Assembly: GCA_905234005.1 (NCBI GenBank)
Contig: CAJOFW010000140.1
Span: forward strand, 1 to 5,079
Origin: an uncultured Oscillospiraceae bacterium
Lineage (GTDB): Bacteria > Bacillota > Clostridia > Oscillospirales > Oscillospiraceae
Direction: 5' to 3'
DNA length: 5,079 nucleotides
The position numbers and the translations under genes are program-made. Below are positions 1 through 4,987 of this stretch, piece after piece. A model generated the notes under the pieces. That model was not told the origin of the DNA, did not search any database, and saw nothing but the letters and a program-made list of their open reading frames with translations. The stretch's first letter is position 1, and each line of letters starts with the position of its first letter.

Positions 1-1089
1 GTCGATCGCGGCGTTGAACTCGTCAATGTTCGCCTGAACGGCGGGGTTCGCGGCGACCCACTCCTTCAGATACGCCTTGTAGCCGTCCTCGTCGGCGGCA
101 GCGGCGGGCGCGGCGGCCTCGGCGGAGGCGGCGGACTCGCCGCCGTGCGCGGCGTACCAGGCGTCAAGGTCGATGCCGAGGGCCTCATACTCCTCGACGG
201 TCGGGCCGAAGTTGGGAACTGCGAAGTCCCAGGTGTCATAGGGGACGGGGATGGGGACGACTTCCATCTCGCTGCGCAGACGGTGCTTGGAGAACTCGCT
301 GTACTGCGGGCTGGAGAGATATTCGTGACGCAGGAATTCGTCGACATCGGTCATAGCGCCCTGCGCGCTGTCGTCAGCGGGAGCGGCGGCGTCGACGGCC
401 GTGGGCGCGACAGAGGTGTTGGGCTCACCGGTGGTGCCGCCGAGGGTGATGTAGAAGCTGCCCATGAAGTCGGTGAACATATGGAGATGCCACATCTTCC
501 ACTCGTCGCCTTCCTTCACGAAGTCAACGCCGTAGGCCTCCCAGATCGTGTTGCCGGACTGGCCGGACTCAGCGATCATGCCGGGGGAGTACCAGTAGCC
601 CTTCGCGGTCTGGCCGTCAGCGGCGATCTCGATGATGGCGGTGGTGGTGACGTGCAGCAGGAGCTGGCCGACGCCGCCGTAAACCTCGAGGATCTGGTCA
701 TCGGTCCAGCCGGTGATGTCGATGCCGTTGTTCTGGCAGTAGCGCTTCGCGCTCGAAAGCCAGGAATCGTCATGGCCGGTCACATAGCCGTCCCAGATGG
801 AGCCGTAGCCCACCATGAAGCCCTGGTTCTGGCCGAAGGAGGCCGTCGCCTGGTTCTCGGGCTCCTGCACCCAGAGCTCTTCCATCTCTTCGCGGTGCTC
901 GCCATAGCAGTGATACATGACATGGCGGTTCATGATGTTCTCCACGGCCTGAACGTCCAGCGCGCGCTGCGCGGCGGAGGCGATTTCGGCGATCTCCTCG
1001 TCCGTGTAGGCGAGGGCGCCGACGCCGAGCGACGCGACGAGCGCGATGACGCACGCGAGGCTGAGGATGATTTGCAGTGTCCTTTTCAT
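1..1089 (-). CDS. Exported SnoaL/NTF2-like domain protein, 3' end cut off by the window
   Basis: Reading leftward from the ATG at 1089, 363 codons stay open to base 1 with no stop, so the C-terminus lies outside. The start is fixed by AAGGAGG seven bases upstream. Residues 1-27 are a signal peptide: KR, a long hydrophobic stretch, then GALA before YTDEE, a type I cleavage site. Residues about 30-210 look like an NTF2/SnoaL-like alpha+beta barrel. There is a helix with VENIMNRH and EEMEELW, the stretch SFGQNQGFMVG (84-94), a strand around LLHVTTTAIIEIAADGQTAKGYWY (His146), and a final strand WKMWHLHMFTDF (197-208). Family members include SnoaL-type cyclases and the bile-acid dehydratase BaiE, so a small hydrophobic ligand is possible, but neither substrate nor catalytic residues can be assigned. 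Ala/Pro-rich linkers (226-243, 318-333) flank a segment containing PIPVPYDTWDF. The last visible residues form an acidic/aromatic, probably helical tail. The protein presumably acts outside the membrane. Its upstream neighbour is divergent. Confidence 0.8.
   Translation of the reverse strand, partial: MKRTLQIILSLACVIALVASLGVGALAYTDEEIAEIASAAQRALDVQAVENIMNRHVMYHCYGEHREEMEELWVQEPENQATASFGQNQGFMVGYGSIWDGYVTGHDDSWLSSAKRYCQNNGIDITGWTDDQILEVYGGVGQLLLHVTTTAIIEIAADGQTAKGYWYSPGMIAESGQSGNTIWEAYGVDFVKEGDEWKMWHLHMFTDFMGSFYITLGGTTGEPNTSVAPTAVDAAAPADDSAQGAMTDVDEFLRHEYLSSPQYSEFSKHRLRSEMEVVPIPVPYDTWDFAVPNFGPTVEEYEALGIDLDAWYAAHGGESAASAEAAAPAAAADEDGYKAYLKEWVAANPAVQANIDEFNAAID
91..140. repeat. GC-rich low-complexity tract encoding an Ala-rich linker
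   Basis: This is a near-continuous GGC/GCG-type run. Read on the minus strand it encodes an alanine-rich linker (about residues 318-333) of the exported SnoaL-like protein. Such tracts can expand or contract by slippage. A similar but shorter Ala/Pro/Asp linker is encoded near 361-405. Confidence 0.5.
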
Positions 1090-1096
1090 GTGTGTT

Positions 1097-1103
1097 CCTC
1101 CTT
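1097..1103 (-). promoter_or_regulatory. Ribosome binding site AAGGAGG of the exported SnoaL-like gene
   Basis: On the minus strand AAGGAGG lies seven bases before the ATG at 1089. It fixes the start exactly at the N-terminus of a signal peptide. Confidence 0.85.
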
Positions 1104-1114
1104 TGTTTTGTGTG

Positions 1115-1128
1115 TGCCGCACGCGGCA
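1115..1128. repeat. Small inverted repeat TGCCGC-AC-GCGGCA in the leader of the SnoaL-like gene
   Basis: Six-base arms are separated by two bases. The repeat lies between the predicted leftward start of transcription (about 1139) and the ribosome binding site. It could be an operator or a small leader hairpin. No U-tract follows, so it is not an intrinsic terminator. Confidence 0.45.
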
Positions 1129-1145
1129 AACCTTTGTCATTGGTG

Positions 1146-1154
1146 ATTGTAACA
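1146..1154 (-). promoter_or_regulatory. Candidate extended -10 promoter (TGTTACAAT) for the SnoaL-like gene
   Basis: On the minus strand TG-N-TACAAT matches the extended -10 pattern, with one difference from TATAAT. No convincing -35 box lies 16-18 bases upstream: ACCCTC sits at 17, and TTAACC at 20. Extended -10 promoters can work without a -35 box, or an activator may be needed. Transcription would start near 1139, giving a leader of about 50 bases. Confidence 0.45.
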
Positions 1155-1172
1155 CAAAATCATTAAACGAGG

Positions 1173-1195
1173 GTTAAAAAAATAGGTATTTTAAC
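1173..1195. repeat. AT-rich inverted repeat GTTAAAA-N9-TTTTAAC
   Basis: Perfect seven-base arms flank a nine-base spacer. The repeat lies about 34-56 bases upstream of the predicted leftward start of transcription. That is where an activator or repressor dimer of the SnoaL-like gene could bind. It stands out as AT-rich in a GC-rich region. A regulatory role is inference. Confidence 0.4.
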
Positions 1196-1220
1196 TATTT
1201 GTAACACTCTTGTTCCGGCG

Positions 1221-1260
1221 CTGCCTGTCACGGGGCGGCACTGCCTGTCACGGGGCGGCG
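1221..1260. repeat. Tandem duplication of a 20-bp unit upstream of the DUF4317 promoter
   Basis: Two adjacent 20-base copies, beginning CTGCCTGTCA at 1221 and 1241, differ only in the last base (A versus G). The second copy ends ten bases before the -35 box of the rightward promoter. Twenty bases is close to two helical turns, so a protein bound to each copy would sit on the same face. It may also be a chance duplication. Confidence 0.85.
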
Positions 1261-1270
1261 CGGTTTGCGG

Positions 1271-1299
1271 TTGCAATCTCCGGGACGGGAGGCTATAAT
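1271..1299 (+). promoter_or_regulatory. Promoter of the DUF4317 gene (TTGCAA-17-TATAAT)
   Basis: TTGCAA at 1271-1276 is followed, after 17 bases, by a perfect TATAAT at 1294-1299. Transcription should start near 1306, about 40 bases before the chosen start codon. This excludes the in-frame ATG at 1298, which overlaps the -10 box. Confidence 0.7.
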
Positions 1300-1330
1300 G
1301 TGGTTCAATGCAAAAAAATCCAGTACCGGC

Positions 1331-1336
1331 AAAGGA
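1331..1336 (+). promoter_or_regulatory. Ribosome binding site AAAGGA of the DUF4317 gene
   Basis: AAAGGA lies nine bases before the ATG at 1346. It is a modest match, but it supports this start over the in-frame upstream ATG. Confidence 0.55.
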
Positions 1337-1345
1337 ATCACCACC

Positions 1346-2458
1346 ATGAATCGCAAGGAGCTTACCGAGCTGCGCCGCCGCCTGCGGGCGGAGGACGCGG
1401 CCATCACACAGATTTTCGGCTGCTATGTGAACAGCCTGCACCAGATCATATCGGAGTTCACCGTTTCCACAGCGCTGATGAACGAGACCGAGAGCGGGAT
1501 GTATTTCGACCTCATCCGCAAGGCCATATCCGGCACGACCGGCAAAAACCTCGTCACGATCCCGCTCGAGCGCGGCGGAGACCACCAGCGTCTTCTGAAC
1601 GACGTGCGCGTCTACGGCGCGAAGGACGGCGCGACGAGGGAGCGCTTTTTTGAGAAGATCATCGAGAGCGCCGGCATGGAGGGAAACTTCCTGATCCTGC
1701 TGGCTCACGACAGCTACGACGTGCCCGTCCGCAGCGCGTCCGGCGAACAGGATCGGGACGCGTCGTCGGCGGTATTTACGTATTTCGTCTGCGCCGTGTG
1801 CCCGGTCATCGACGCGGAGGCACAGCTCGCGTACTCGAGCGCGGAGCAGGCGTTTCATTCAAACACGGTCGGGCAGACCGTCGGGCCGCCCGTGTGCGGC
1901 TTTCTGTACCCGAGCTTCGCCGACCGCTCGTCGAACCTCGACAAGACGCTGTACTACATGAAAAACGCCGCCGAGCCGCATGATGAGCTTGTGGAGGCCC
2001 TGTTCGGAACGGAGAGACCGATGATGGACGCGGAGCGGCGGGAGGCTTTTTCCGACGCCCTCGCCGAGGCGACCGAGGGCGCGTGCGCGTTCACGGCCGT
2101 GCAGAGCCTGTATCAGGCCATGCGTGACAAGACCGAGGAGCTGAAGGCAAGCGAGAACCCGGAGATGGATATGCTCCGCCCCGGCGATCTGCAGGACATC
2201 CTCGAGGAGGGCGGCCTGGCAGGGGAGAAGGCGGCCGTTTTCGCGGCCGCGTTCGGCGAGGCCGTCGGCAAAAACGCCCGGCTCATGCCGAGCGCCGTCA
2301 TGGACAGCGGCCGGTTTCAGGTCGCCGCGCCCGAGGTTCGCGTCACGGTCAGTCCCGAGCTTGCCCCGCTCGTAAAGCTCCGCACCATCGACGGCAAACG
2401 ATACATCCTCATCCCCACCGACGGCGGGGTCGAGGTCAACGGCATCAGCGTCAACTGA
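1346..2458 (+). CDS. DUF4317 family protein of unknown function
   Basis: The product is 370 residues, in line with the DUF4317 proteins of Clostridia as I recall them. The N-terminus, MNRKELTELRRRLRAED followed by GCYVN (25-29), is the family opening. Further family-like stretches are ISGTTGKNL (61-69), FLILLAHDSYDVP (115-127), FVCAVCPV (147-154), CGFLYPSFADRS (184-195), LYYMKN (202-207) and a C-terminal end IDGKRYILIP...GGVEVNGI. There is no signal peptide or membrane segment, so it is probably cytoplasmic. The function is unknown. Cys149 and Cys152 form a CxxCP motif, with further Cys at 26 and 184. An in-frame ORF extends upstream to 1265, but those codons lie in the promoter, so I start at 1346. 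A HAD phosphatase gene follows after 81 bases with no terminator, so co-transcription is likely. Family assignment is from remembered sequence, not a search. Confidence 0.88.
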   Translation: MNRKELTELRRRLRAEDAAITQIFGCYVNSLHQIISEFTVSTALMNETESGMYFDLIRKAISGTTGKNLVTIPLERGGDHQRLLNDVRVYGAKDGATRERFFEKIIESAGMEGNFLILLAHDSYDVPVRSASGEQDRDASSAVFTYFVCAVCPVIDAEAQLAYSSAEQAFHSNTVGQTVGPPVCGFLYPSFADRSSNLDKTLYYMKNAAEPHDELVEALFGTERPMMDAERREAFSDALAEATEGACAFTAVQSLYQAMRDKTEELKASENPEMDMLRPGDLQDILEEGGLAGEKAAVFAAAFGEAVGKNARLMPSAVMDSGRFQVAAPEVRVTVSPELAPLVKLRTIDGKRYILIPTDGGVEVNGISVN

Positions 2459-2485
2459 ACGATGGTTCATGTGATGACCGTGATG

Positions 2486-2560
2486 GGCGTTGATAAAGCC
2501 GATCGTGCGGCACGATGATAATCCTGATTGTGAGGAACGATGATAAAGCTGATCGCGTTT
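2486..2560 (+). repeat. Three degenerate 25-bp tandem repeats running into the HAD gene start
   Basis: Units at 2486-2510, 2511-2535 and 2536-2560 agree pairwise at about 17 of 25 bases. The shared core is CG(A/T)TGATAA...GAT. The third unit contains the HAD start codon and its first codons. The second supplies the GTGAGG that serves as ribosome binding site. Examples of shared strings are TGATAAAGC at 2491 and 2541 (exactly 50 apart) and ACGATGATAA at 2512 and 2537 (exactly 25 apart). It looks like old duplications of the gene start. Confidence 0.6.
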
Positions 2561-3244
2561 GATCTTGACGACACGCTCGCGCCCGTTGGGGAGGCGATCC
2601 CGCCCGGGGCGCTCGGGACGCTCCGTTTACTCGAGGACGGGGGCGTCCGGCTCGCCGTCTGCTCCGGCAAGCCGGTGTACTACCTGTGCGGTTTTGCGAG
2701 GCAGGCCGGTCTGCGCCGCGCCGCCCTCGTCGGTGAGAACGGCGCGGTCATCCAGCTCGGCACGGCGCTGCCGCCGGCGCGATTCGACGTGCTGCGGCCG
2801 TCCCCGGCGGCGCGGCGGGGCATGGACGAGCTGCGCTCGGCGATTGAGGCCGCGCTGCCCGACATATGGTTCCAGCCGAACGAGACGTGCCTGACCCCGT
2901 TTCCGGTCTCGCCGAGGGAGCACGCGGTCATCGGGGAGCTTTTGCGAAAGCACCCGGACGCGCTCGCGGCGCTTGACGTATACCACCACCTCGACTCATT
3001 TGACATCGTGCCGAAGGGCGTGGACAAGGGGGTGGGCCTTGCACGGCTCGGCGCTATGCTCGGCGTCACGGCGGCGGAGACCGCCGCCGTGGGAAACGGG
3101 GAGAACGACTATCCGATGTTCGACTACGCCGCGTTATCCGTCGGCGTCCGCGTCCCGGATGAAAGCCGCGTAGACAAAAATTTCGACTCGCTCCCGGCGG
3201 CGCTGTCGTACCTTCTGCCGCTCGTCAAAGGGGAGGGCGCGTAA
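2540..3244 (+). CDS. HAD-superfamily phosphatase, Cof-like with a C2 cap
   Basis: The product is 234 residues and is a probable cytoplasmic Mg-dependent phosphatase of small phosphorylated metabolites. The substrate cannot be told. Motif I is FDLDDTLAP, with nucleophile Asp8 and acid/base Asp10. Motif II is Ser42 in VCSGKP. Motif III is Lys163 in GVDKGVGL, preceded by FDIVPKG. Motif IV is GNGENDYPMF (185-194). Residues about 80-155 between motifs II and III form the C2-type cap, as in Cof, sucrose-phosphatase and archaeal phosphoglycolate-phosphatase relatives. GENGA (65-69) is also typical of this class. Motif IV usually reads GDxxND; here the first Asp is Asn186, while Asp190 remains. The start at 2540 gives the usual hydrophobic strand directly before motif I. 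It has a GAGGA (2532-2536) only three bases upstream, slightly close. It lies 81 bases after the DUF4317 gene, probably in the same transcript. Confidence 0.88.
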   Translation: MIKLIAFDLDDTLAPVGEAIPPGALGTLRLLEDGGVRLAVCSGKPVYYLCGFARQAGLRRAALVGENGAVIQLGTALPPARFDVLRPSPAARRGMDELRSAIEAALPDIWFQPNETCLTPFPVSPREHAVIGELLRKHPDALAALDVYHHLDSFDIVPKGVDKGVGLARLGAMLGVTAAETAAVGNGENDYPMFDYAALSVGVRVPDESRVDKNFDSLPAALSYLLPLVKGEGA

Positions 3245-3254
3245 CGTCCGCGAC

Positions 3255-3290
3255 AACCGGCTGCGGCGCGTGACGTACCGGCGGCCGGTT
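3255..3290 (+). terminator. Weak candidate terminator or hairpin after the HAD gene
   Basis: AACCGGC (3255-3261) pairs with GCCGGTT (3284-3290), and a smaller hairpin ACCGG-CGG-CCGGT sits at 3277-3289. Only three T's follow, so an intrinsic terminator is doubtful. It may attenuate transcription, or it may be only GC-rich intergenic sequence. Confidence 0.25.
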
Positions 3291-3300
3291 TCGGCGCATA

Positions 3301-3330
3301 TTGTACGGGCGCTTTCGTCTATACTATACG
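3301..3330 (+). promoter_or_regulatory. Weak candidate promoter of ytvI
   Basis: TTGTAC at 3301-3306 is followed after 18 bases by TATACG (3325-3330). A better -10 hexamer, TATACT, lies at 3320-3325 but has no good -35 box at the right distance. The match is modest. It is offered because the 117-base gap before ytvI is long for a tight operon. Confidence 0.35.
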
Positions 3331-3346
3331 TACAGGTCTGCACCAG

Positions 3347-3353
3347 GGAGGTG
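3347..3353 (+). promoter_or_regulatory. Strong ribosome binding site GGAGGTG of ytvI
   Basis: GGAGGTG ends eight bases before the ATG at 3362. This near-perfect anti-SD match and spacing fix the start. Confidence 0.88.
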
Positions 3354-3361
3354 GCTGTCGT

Positions 3362-4480
3362 ATGCGGGACTGTGAGCGCCGCCGCCGGTTTTTGATCGAC
3401 GCGGCGTATTTCGCCGTGATCGTGGGGGCGGTGTTTCTCGTCTTCCGGTATCTGCTCGGACTGATATGGCCGTTTTTCGTCGCGTTTCTGTTTTCGTGGC
3501 TGCTGCTGCCCGTCATCCGGTATCTGACCGTGCGGCGTCATATGAAATACAGCCTCTCGGCGGCGCTGTGCCTGATCGTGTTTTTCGCGCTGCTCGGCGG
3601 GATCGCCGTGCTCGTGACGAGCCGCTGCGCGTCATTGATCGCGGACTGGGCCGTGCTGCTGCCCTCGCTGTACGAGGACGCGCTCAGGCCCGGCCTTGAG
3701 AACCTCGCCCGCACGCTTGAGACGCTCGCAAACCGCGTCAGTCCCGAGCTGTACGAGCTTGTGAACACCGCGCTGCCGGACGTCGTGACCTCGATCGGCG
3801 CCGCCGTCACAAACGCGTCCATGGACGCCGTGTCGACGCTGTCGGGCTGGGTGACGAAGCTGCCGAGCCGACTGCTGTCCACGCTCGTCTGCGTGATCGC
3901 GACGGTATTCATGACGGCGGATTTTCCGCGTGTGACGGCCTTTATGCTGCGTCAGGTTCCGGAGCGGCCCCGCCATGTCGTCAGCGAGGCGAAGGCGGCG
4001 CTGGGGCGGGTGCTGCGCAAATACGGCCGCAGCTACGGCATCATCATGGCCGTGACGTTCGCGGAGATATTCCTGGGGCTTCTGCTCCTCGGACAGACGA
4101 ACGCCTGCCTTATCGCGCTCGCGATCGCGGTGTTCGACATCTTCCCGATCGTCGGCGCGGGGCTGATCCTCGTGCCGTGGGCCGTCGTCACGCTGCTCGG
4201 CGGACGCACGTTCATGGGCGCGGGGCTTGCCGTGATATGGCTTGTGGAGATCGTCGTGCGGTCGGTCATCGAGCCGCGTATCGTCGGGCGGCAGGTCGGG
4301 CTGCATCCGCTCGTCACGCTGATCGCGATGTTTGTCGGCTCAAAGCTGTTCGGCGGCGTGGGCCTTCTGGGTCTGCCCATCCTGTGCGCCATCGTCCAGA
4401 GCCTCGACGAGGCCGGCGTCATCCGCCTCATCCGCCGCGCCGACGACGGCGCCGACGGCGCGGAGCCGAAAATAATTTGA
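3362..4480 (+). CDS. ytvI: AI-2E superfamily membrane protein, YtvI-like sporulation protein
   Basis: The product is 372 residues, the usual length for this family. Hydrophobic segments lie at about 11-30, 33-51, 64-87, 167-185, 223-245, 247-274, 284-302 and 315-346. A soluble, helical, extracytoplasmic-type region of about 90-165 separates the first three from the rest, which is the AI-2E/PerM layout. Signature stretches are ATVFMTADFPR (180-190), FDIFPIVGAGLILVPWA (258-274) and EPRIVGRQVGLHPL (304-317). These match the YtvI branch, annotated as a sporulation integral membrane protein, better than the AI-2 exporter branch. The N-terminal RRRRFLIDAAYFAV also fits. The transported substrate and exact role in sporulation are not known to me, and the symbol rests on motif recall rather than a search. 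The C-terminal tail is charged and short. The gene lies 117 bases after the HAD gene and ends 56 bases before the tRNA cluster. Confidence 0.85.
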   Translation: MRDCERRRRFLIDAAYFAVIVGAVFLVFRYLLGLIWPFFVAFLFSWLLLPVIRYLTVRRHMKYSLSAALCLIVFFALLGGIAVLVTSRCASLIADWAVLLPSLYEDALRPGLENLARTLETLANRVSPELYELVNTALPDVVTSIGAAVTNASMDAVSTLSGWVTKLPSRLLSTLVCVIATVFMTADFPRVTAFMLRQVPERPRHVVSEAKAALGRVLRKYGRSYGIIMAVTFAEIFLGLLLLGQTNACLIALAIAVFDIFPIVGAGLILVPWAVVTLLGGRTFMGAGLAVIWLVEIVVRSVIEPRIVGRQVGLHPLVTLIAMFVGSKLFGGVGLLGLPILCAIVQSLDEAGVIRLIRRADDGADGAEPKII

Positions 4481-4506
4481 AATATTTGGCCGAAAACCTA
4501 TTGACA
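4477..4506 (+). promoter_or_regulatory. Possible promoter elements ahead of the tRNA cluster
   Basis: A perfect TTGACA (4501-4506) lies 30 bases before tRNA-Gly, but no -10-like hexamer is found 16-18 bases further on (TGTGAG, GTGAGC). An alternative is TTGAAA (4477-4482) with TATTGA (4499-4504), a weak -10. Neither is convincing, and read-through from ytvI is also possible. Confidence 0.3.
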
Positions 4507-4517
4507 ATCGCATCATT

Positions 4518-4536
4518 AAGCTTGTGAGCGAAGCTT
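4518..4536 (+). repeat. Paired AAGCTT palindromes directly before tRNA-Gly
   Basis: AAGCTT occurs at 4518-4523 and 4531-4536 with seven bases between. Each copy is itself a palindrome, so the pair can form a six-base-pair hairpin. It abuts the mature 5' end of tRNA-Gly at 4537 and could influence 5' leader processing by RNase P. The role is inference. Confidence 0.5.
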
Positions 4537-4611
4537 GCGGGCGTAGCACAACGGCTAGTGCACCAGCCTTCCAAGCTGGGGACGTGGGTTCGATTCCCAT
4601 CGCCCGCTCCA
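4537..4611 (+). tRNA. tRNA-Gly (anticodon TCC)
   Basis: The acceptor GCGGGCG (4537-4543) pairs with CGCCCGC (4601-4607). The discriminator is T4608 and CCA is encoded at 4609-4611. The D stem is GCAC/GTGC. The anticodon stem CCAGC/GCTGG encloses the loop CTTCCAA, with TCC at 4570-4572. The T-loop is TTCGATT. It reads GGA and GGG glycine codons and possibly other GGN codons. It is the first gene of the five-tRNA cluster. Confidence 0.96.
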
Positions 4612-4635
4612 TCCCGAGGGCCGGGCGTTCGATAT

Positions 4636-4712
4636 GCGCCAGTAGCTCAGGTGGATAGAGCAACTGCCTTCTAAGCAGTAGGCCGGGGGTTCGAGTCCCT
4701 CCTGGCGTACCA
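4636..4712 (+). tRNA. tRNA-Arg (anticodon TCT)
   Basis: The acceptor GCGCCAG (4636-4642) pairs with CTGGCGT (4702-4708), with a G-T wobble at the first pair. The discriminator is A4709 and CCA is at 4710-4712. The anticodon stem ACTGC/GCAGT encloses CTTCTAA, with TCT at 4670-4672. It reads AGA and AGG. The T-arm has GGTTCGAGTCCC. Confidence 0.96.
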
Positions 4713-4728
4713 ATTTCATAGCGTTTAT

Positions 4729-4806
4729 GGTGGGTATAGCTCAGTTGGTTAGAGCACCGGATTGTGGTTCCGGGTGTCGTGGGTTCGAGTCCCATTACCC
4801 ACCCCA
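4729..4806 (+). tRNA. tRNA-His (anticodon GTG), with G-1 encoded
   Basis: The acceptor GTGGGTA (4730-4736) pairs with TACCCAC (4796-4802). G4729 is the extra G-1 facing discriminator C4803, the identity pair of bacterial histidine tRNA. CCA is encoded at 4804-4806. The anticodon stem CCGGA/TCCGG encloses TTGTGGT, with GTG at 4764-4766. It reads CAC and CAT. Confidence 0.96.
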
Positions 4807-4837
4807 TTTTATTCTGTCTGCGGATGGCGGCATCCAT

Positions 4838-4911
4838 AGGGATGTAGTGTAACGGTAACACACCGGACTTTGACTCCGATATAGTGGGTTCGAATCCCGC
4901 CGTCCCTGCCA
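4838..4911 (+). tRNA. tRNA-Gln (anticodon TTG)
   Basis: The acceptor AGGGATG (4838-4844) pairs with CGTCCCT (4901-4907), with a weak A-T first pair. The discriminator is G4908, as usual for Gln, and CCA is at 4909-4911. The D stem GTGT/ACAC is clear. The anticodon loop CTTTGAC carries TTG at 4870-4872. The outermost anticodon-stem pair is a C-A mismatch (C4863, A4879). It reads CAA and, by wobble, CAG. Confidence 0.94.
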
Positions 4912-4914
4912 CAC

Positions 4915-4987
4915 GACTTGGTAGCTCAGTAGGCAGAGCAACTGCCTTTTAAGCAGTGGGTCCGGGGTTCGAATCCCCGCCAGGTCA
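4915..4987 (+). tRNA. tRNA-Lys (anticodon TTT), CCA not encoded
   Basis: The acceptor GACTTGG (4915-4921) pairs with CCAGGTC (4980-4986), with one T-G wobble. The discriminator is A4987, followed by TGA rather than CCA, so the 3' end must be added after transcription. The anticodon stem ACTGC/GCAGT encloses CTTTTAA, with TTT at 4948-4950. Only three bases separate it from tRNA-Gln. It reads AAA and AAG. Confidence 0.95.

Noticed and set aside
1051..1089. Possible lipobox (SLAC, Cys13) in the SnoaL-like signal peptide
   Set aside because: Position -3 is Ser rather than Leu, the Cys is in the middle of a continuing hydrophobic stretch, and GALA further on is a good type I cleavage site.
145..1146. 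A 333-codon plus-strand frame opposite the SnoaL-like gene
   Set aside because: It is the antisense shadow of a gene with signal peptide, ribosome binding site and a recognisable fold. Its own product has no recognisable domain and its start has no good ribosome binding site.
1163..2470. Two long minus-strand frames (about 231 and 203 codons) opposite the DUF4317 gene
   Set aside because: GC-rich antisense shadows. The plus strand shows clear DUF4317 family motifs and a good promoter.
2515..2562. A 15-codon frame starting at the ATG at 2515, just upstream of and overlapping the HAD start
   Set aside because: It is a by-product of the 25-bp repeat. It has no good ribosome binding site and no sign of being a leader peptide.
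3632..4306. A 224-codon minus-strand frame opposite ytvI
   Set aside because: Its product is Arg/His/Asp/Gln-rich, which is typical antisense of a hydrophobic membrane protein, and it has no domain.
4501..4529. TTGACA as a full sigma-70 promoter of the tRNA cluster
   Set aside because: No -10-like hexamer lies at 16-18 bases. It is kept only as a low-confidence element.
4340..4912. A 190-codon minus-strand frame antisense to the end of ytvI and four tRNA genes, with stretches like GIEPTSPAW and GTRTPGLLLRRQ
   Set aside because: These peptides are the familiar false translation of antisense tRNA genes. The tRNAs on the plus strand explain the sequence fully.
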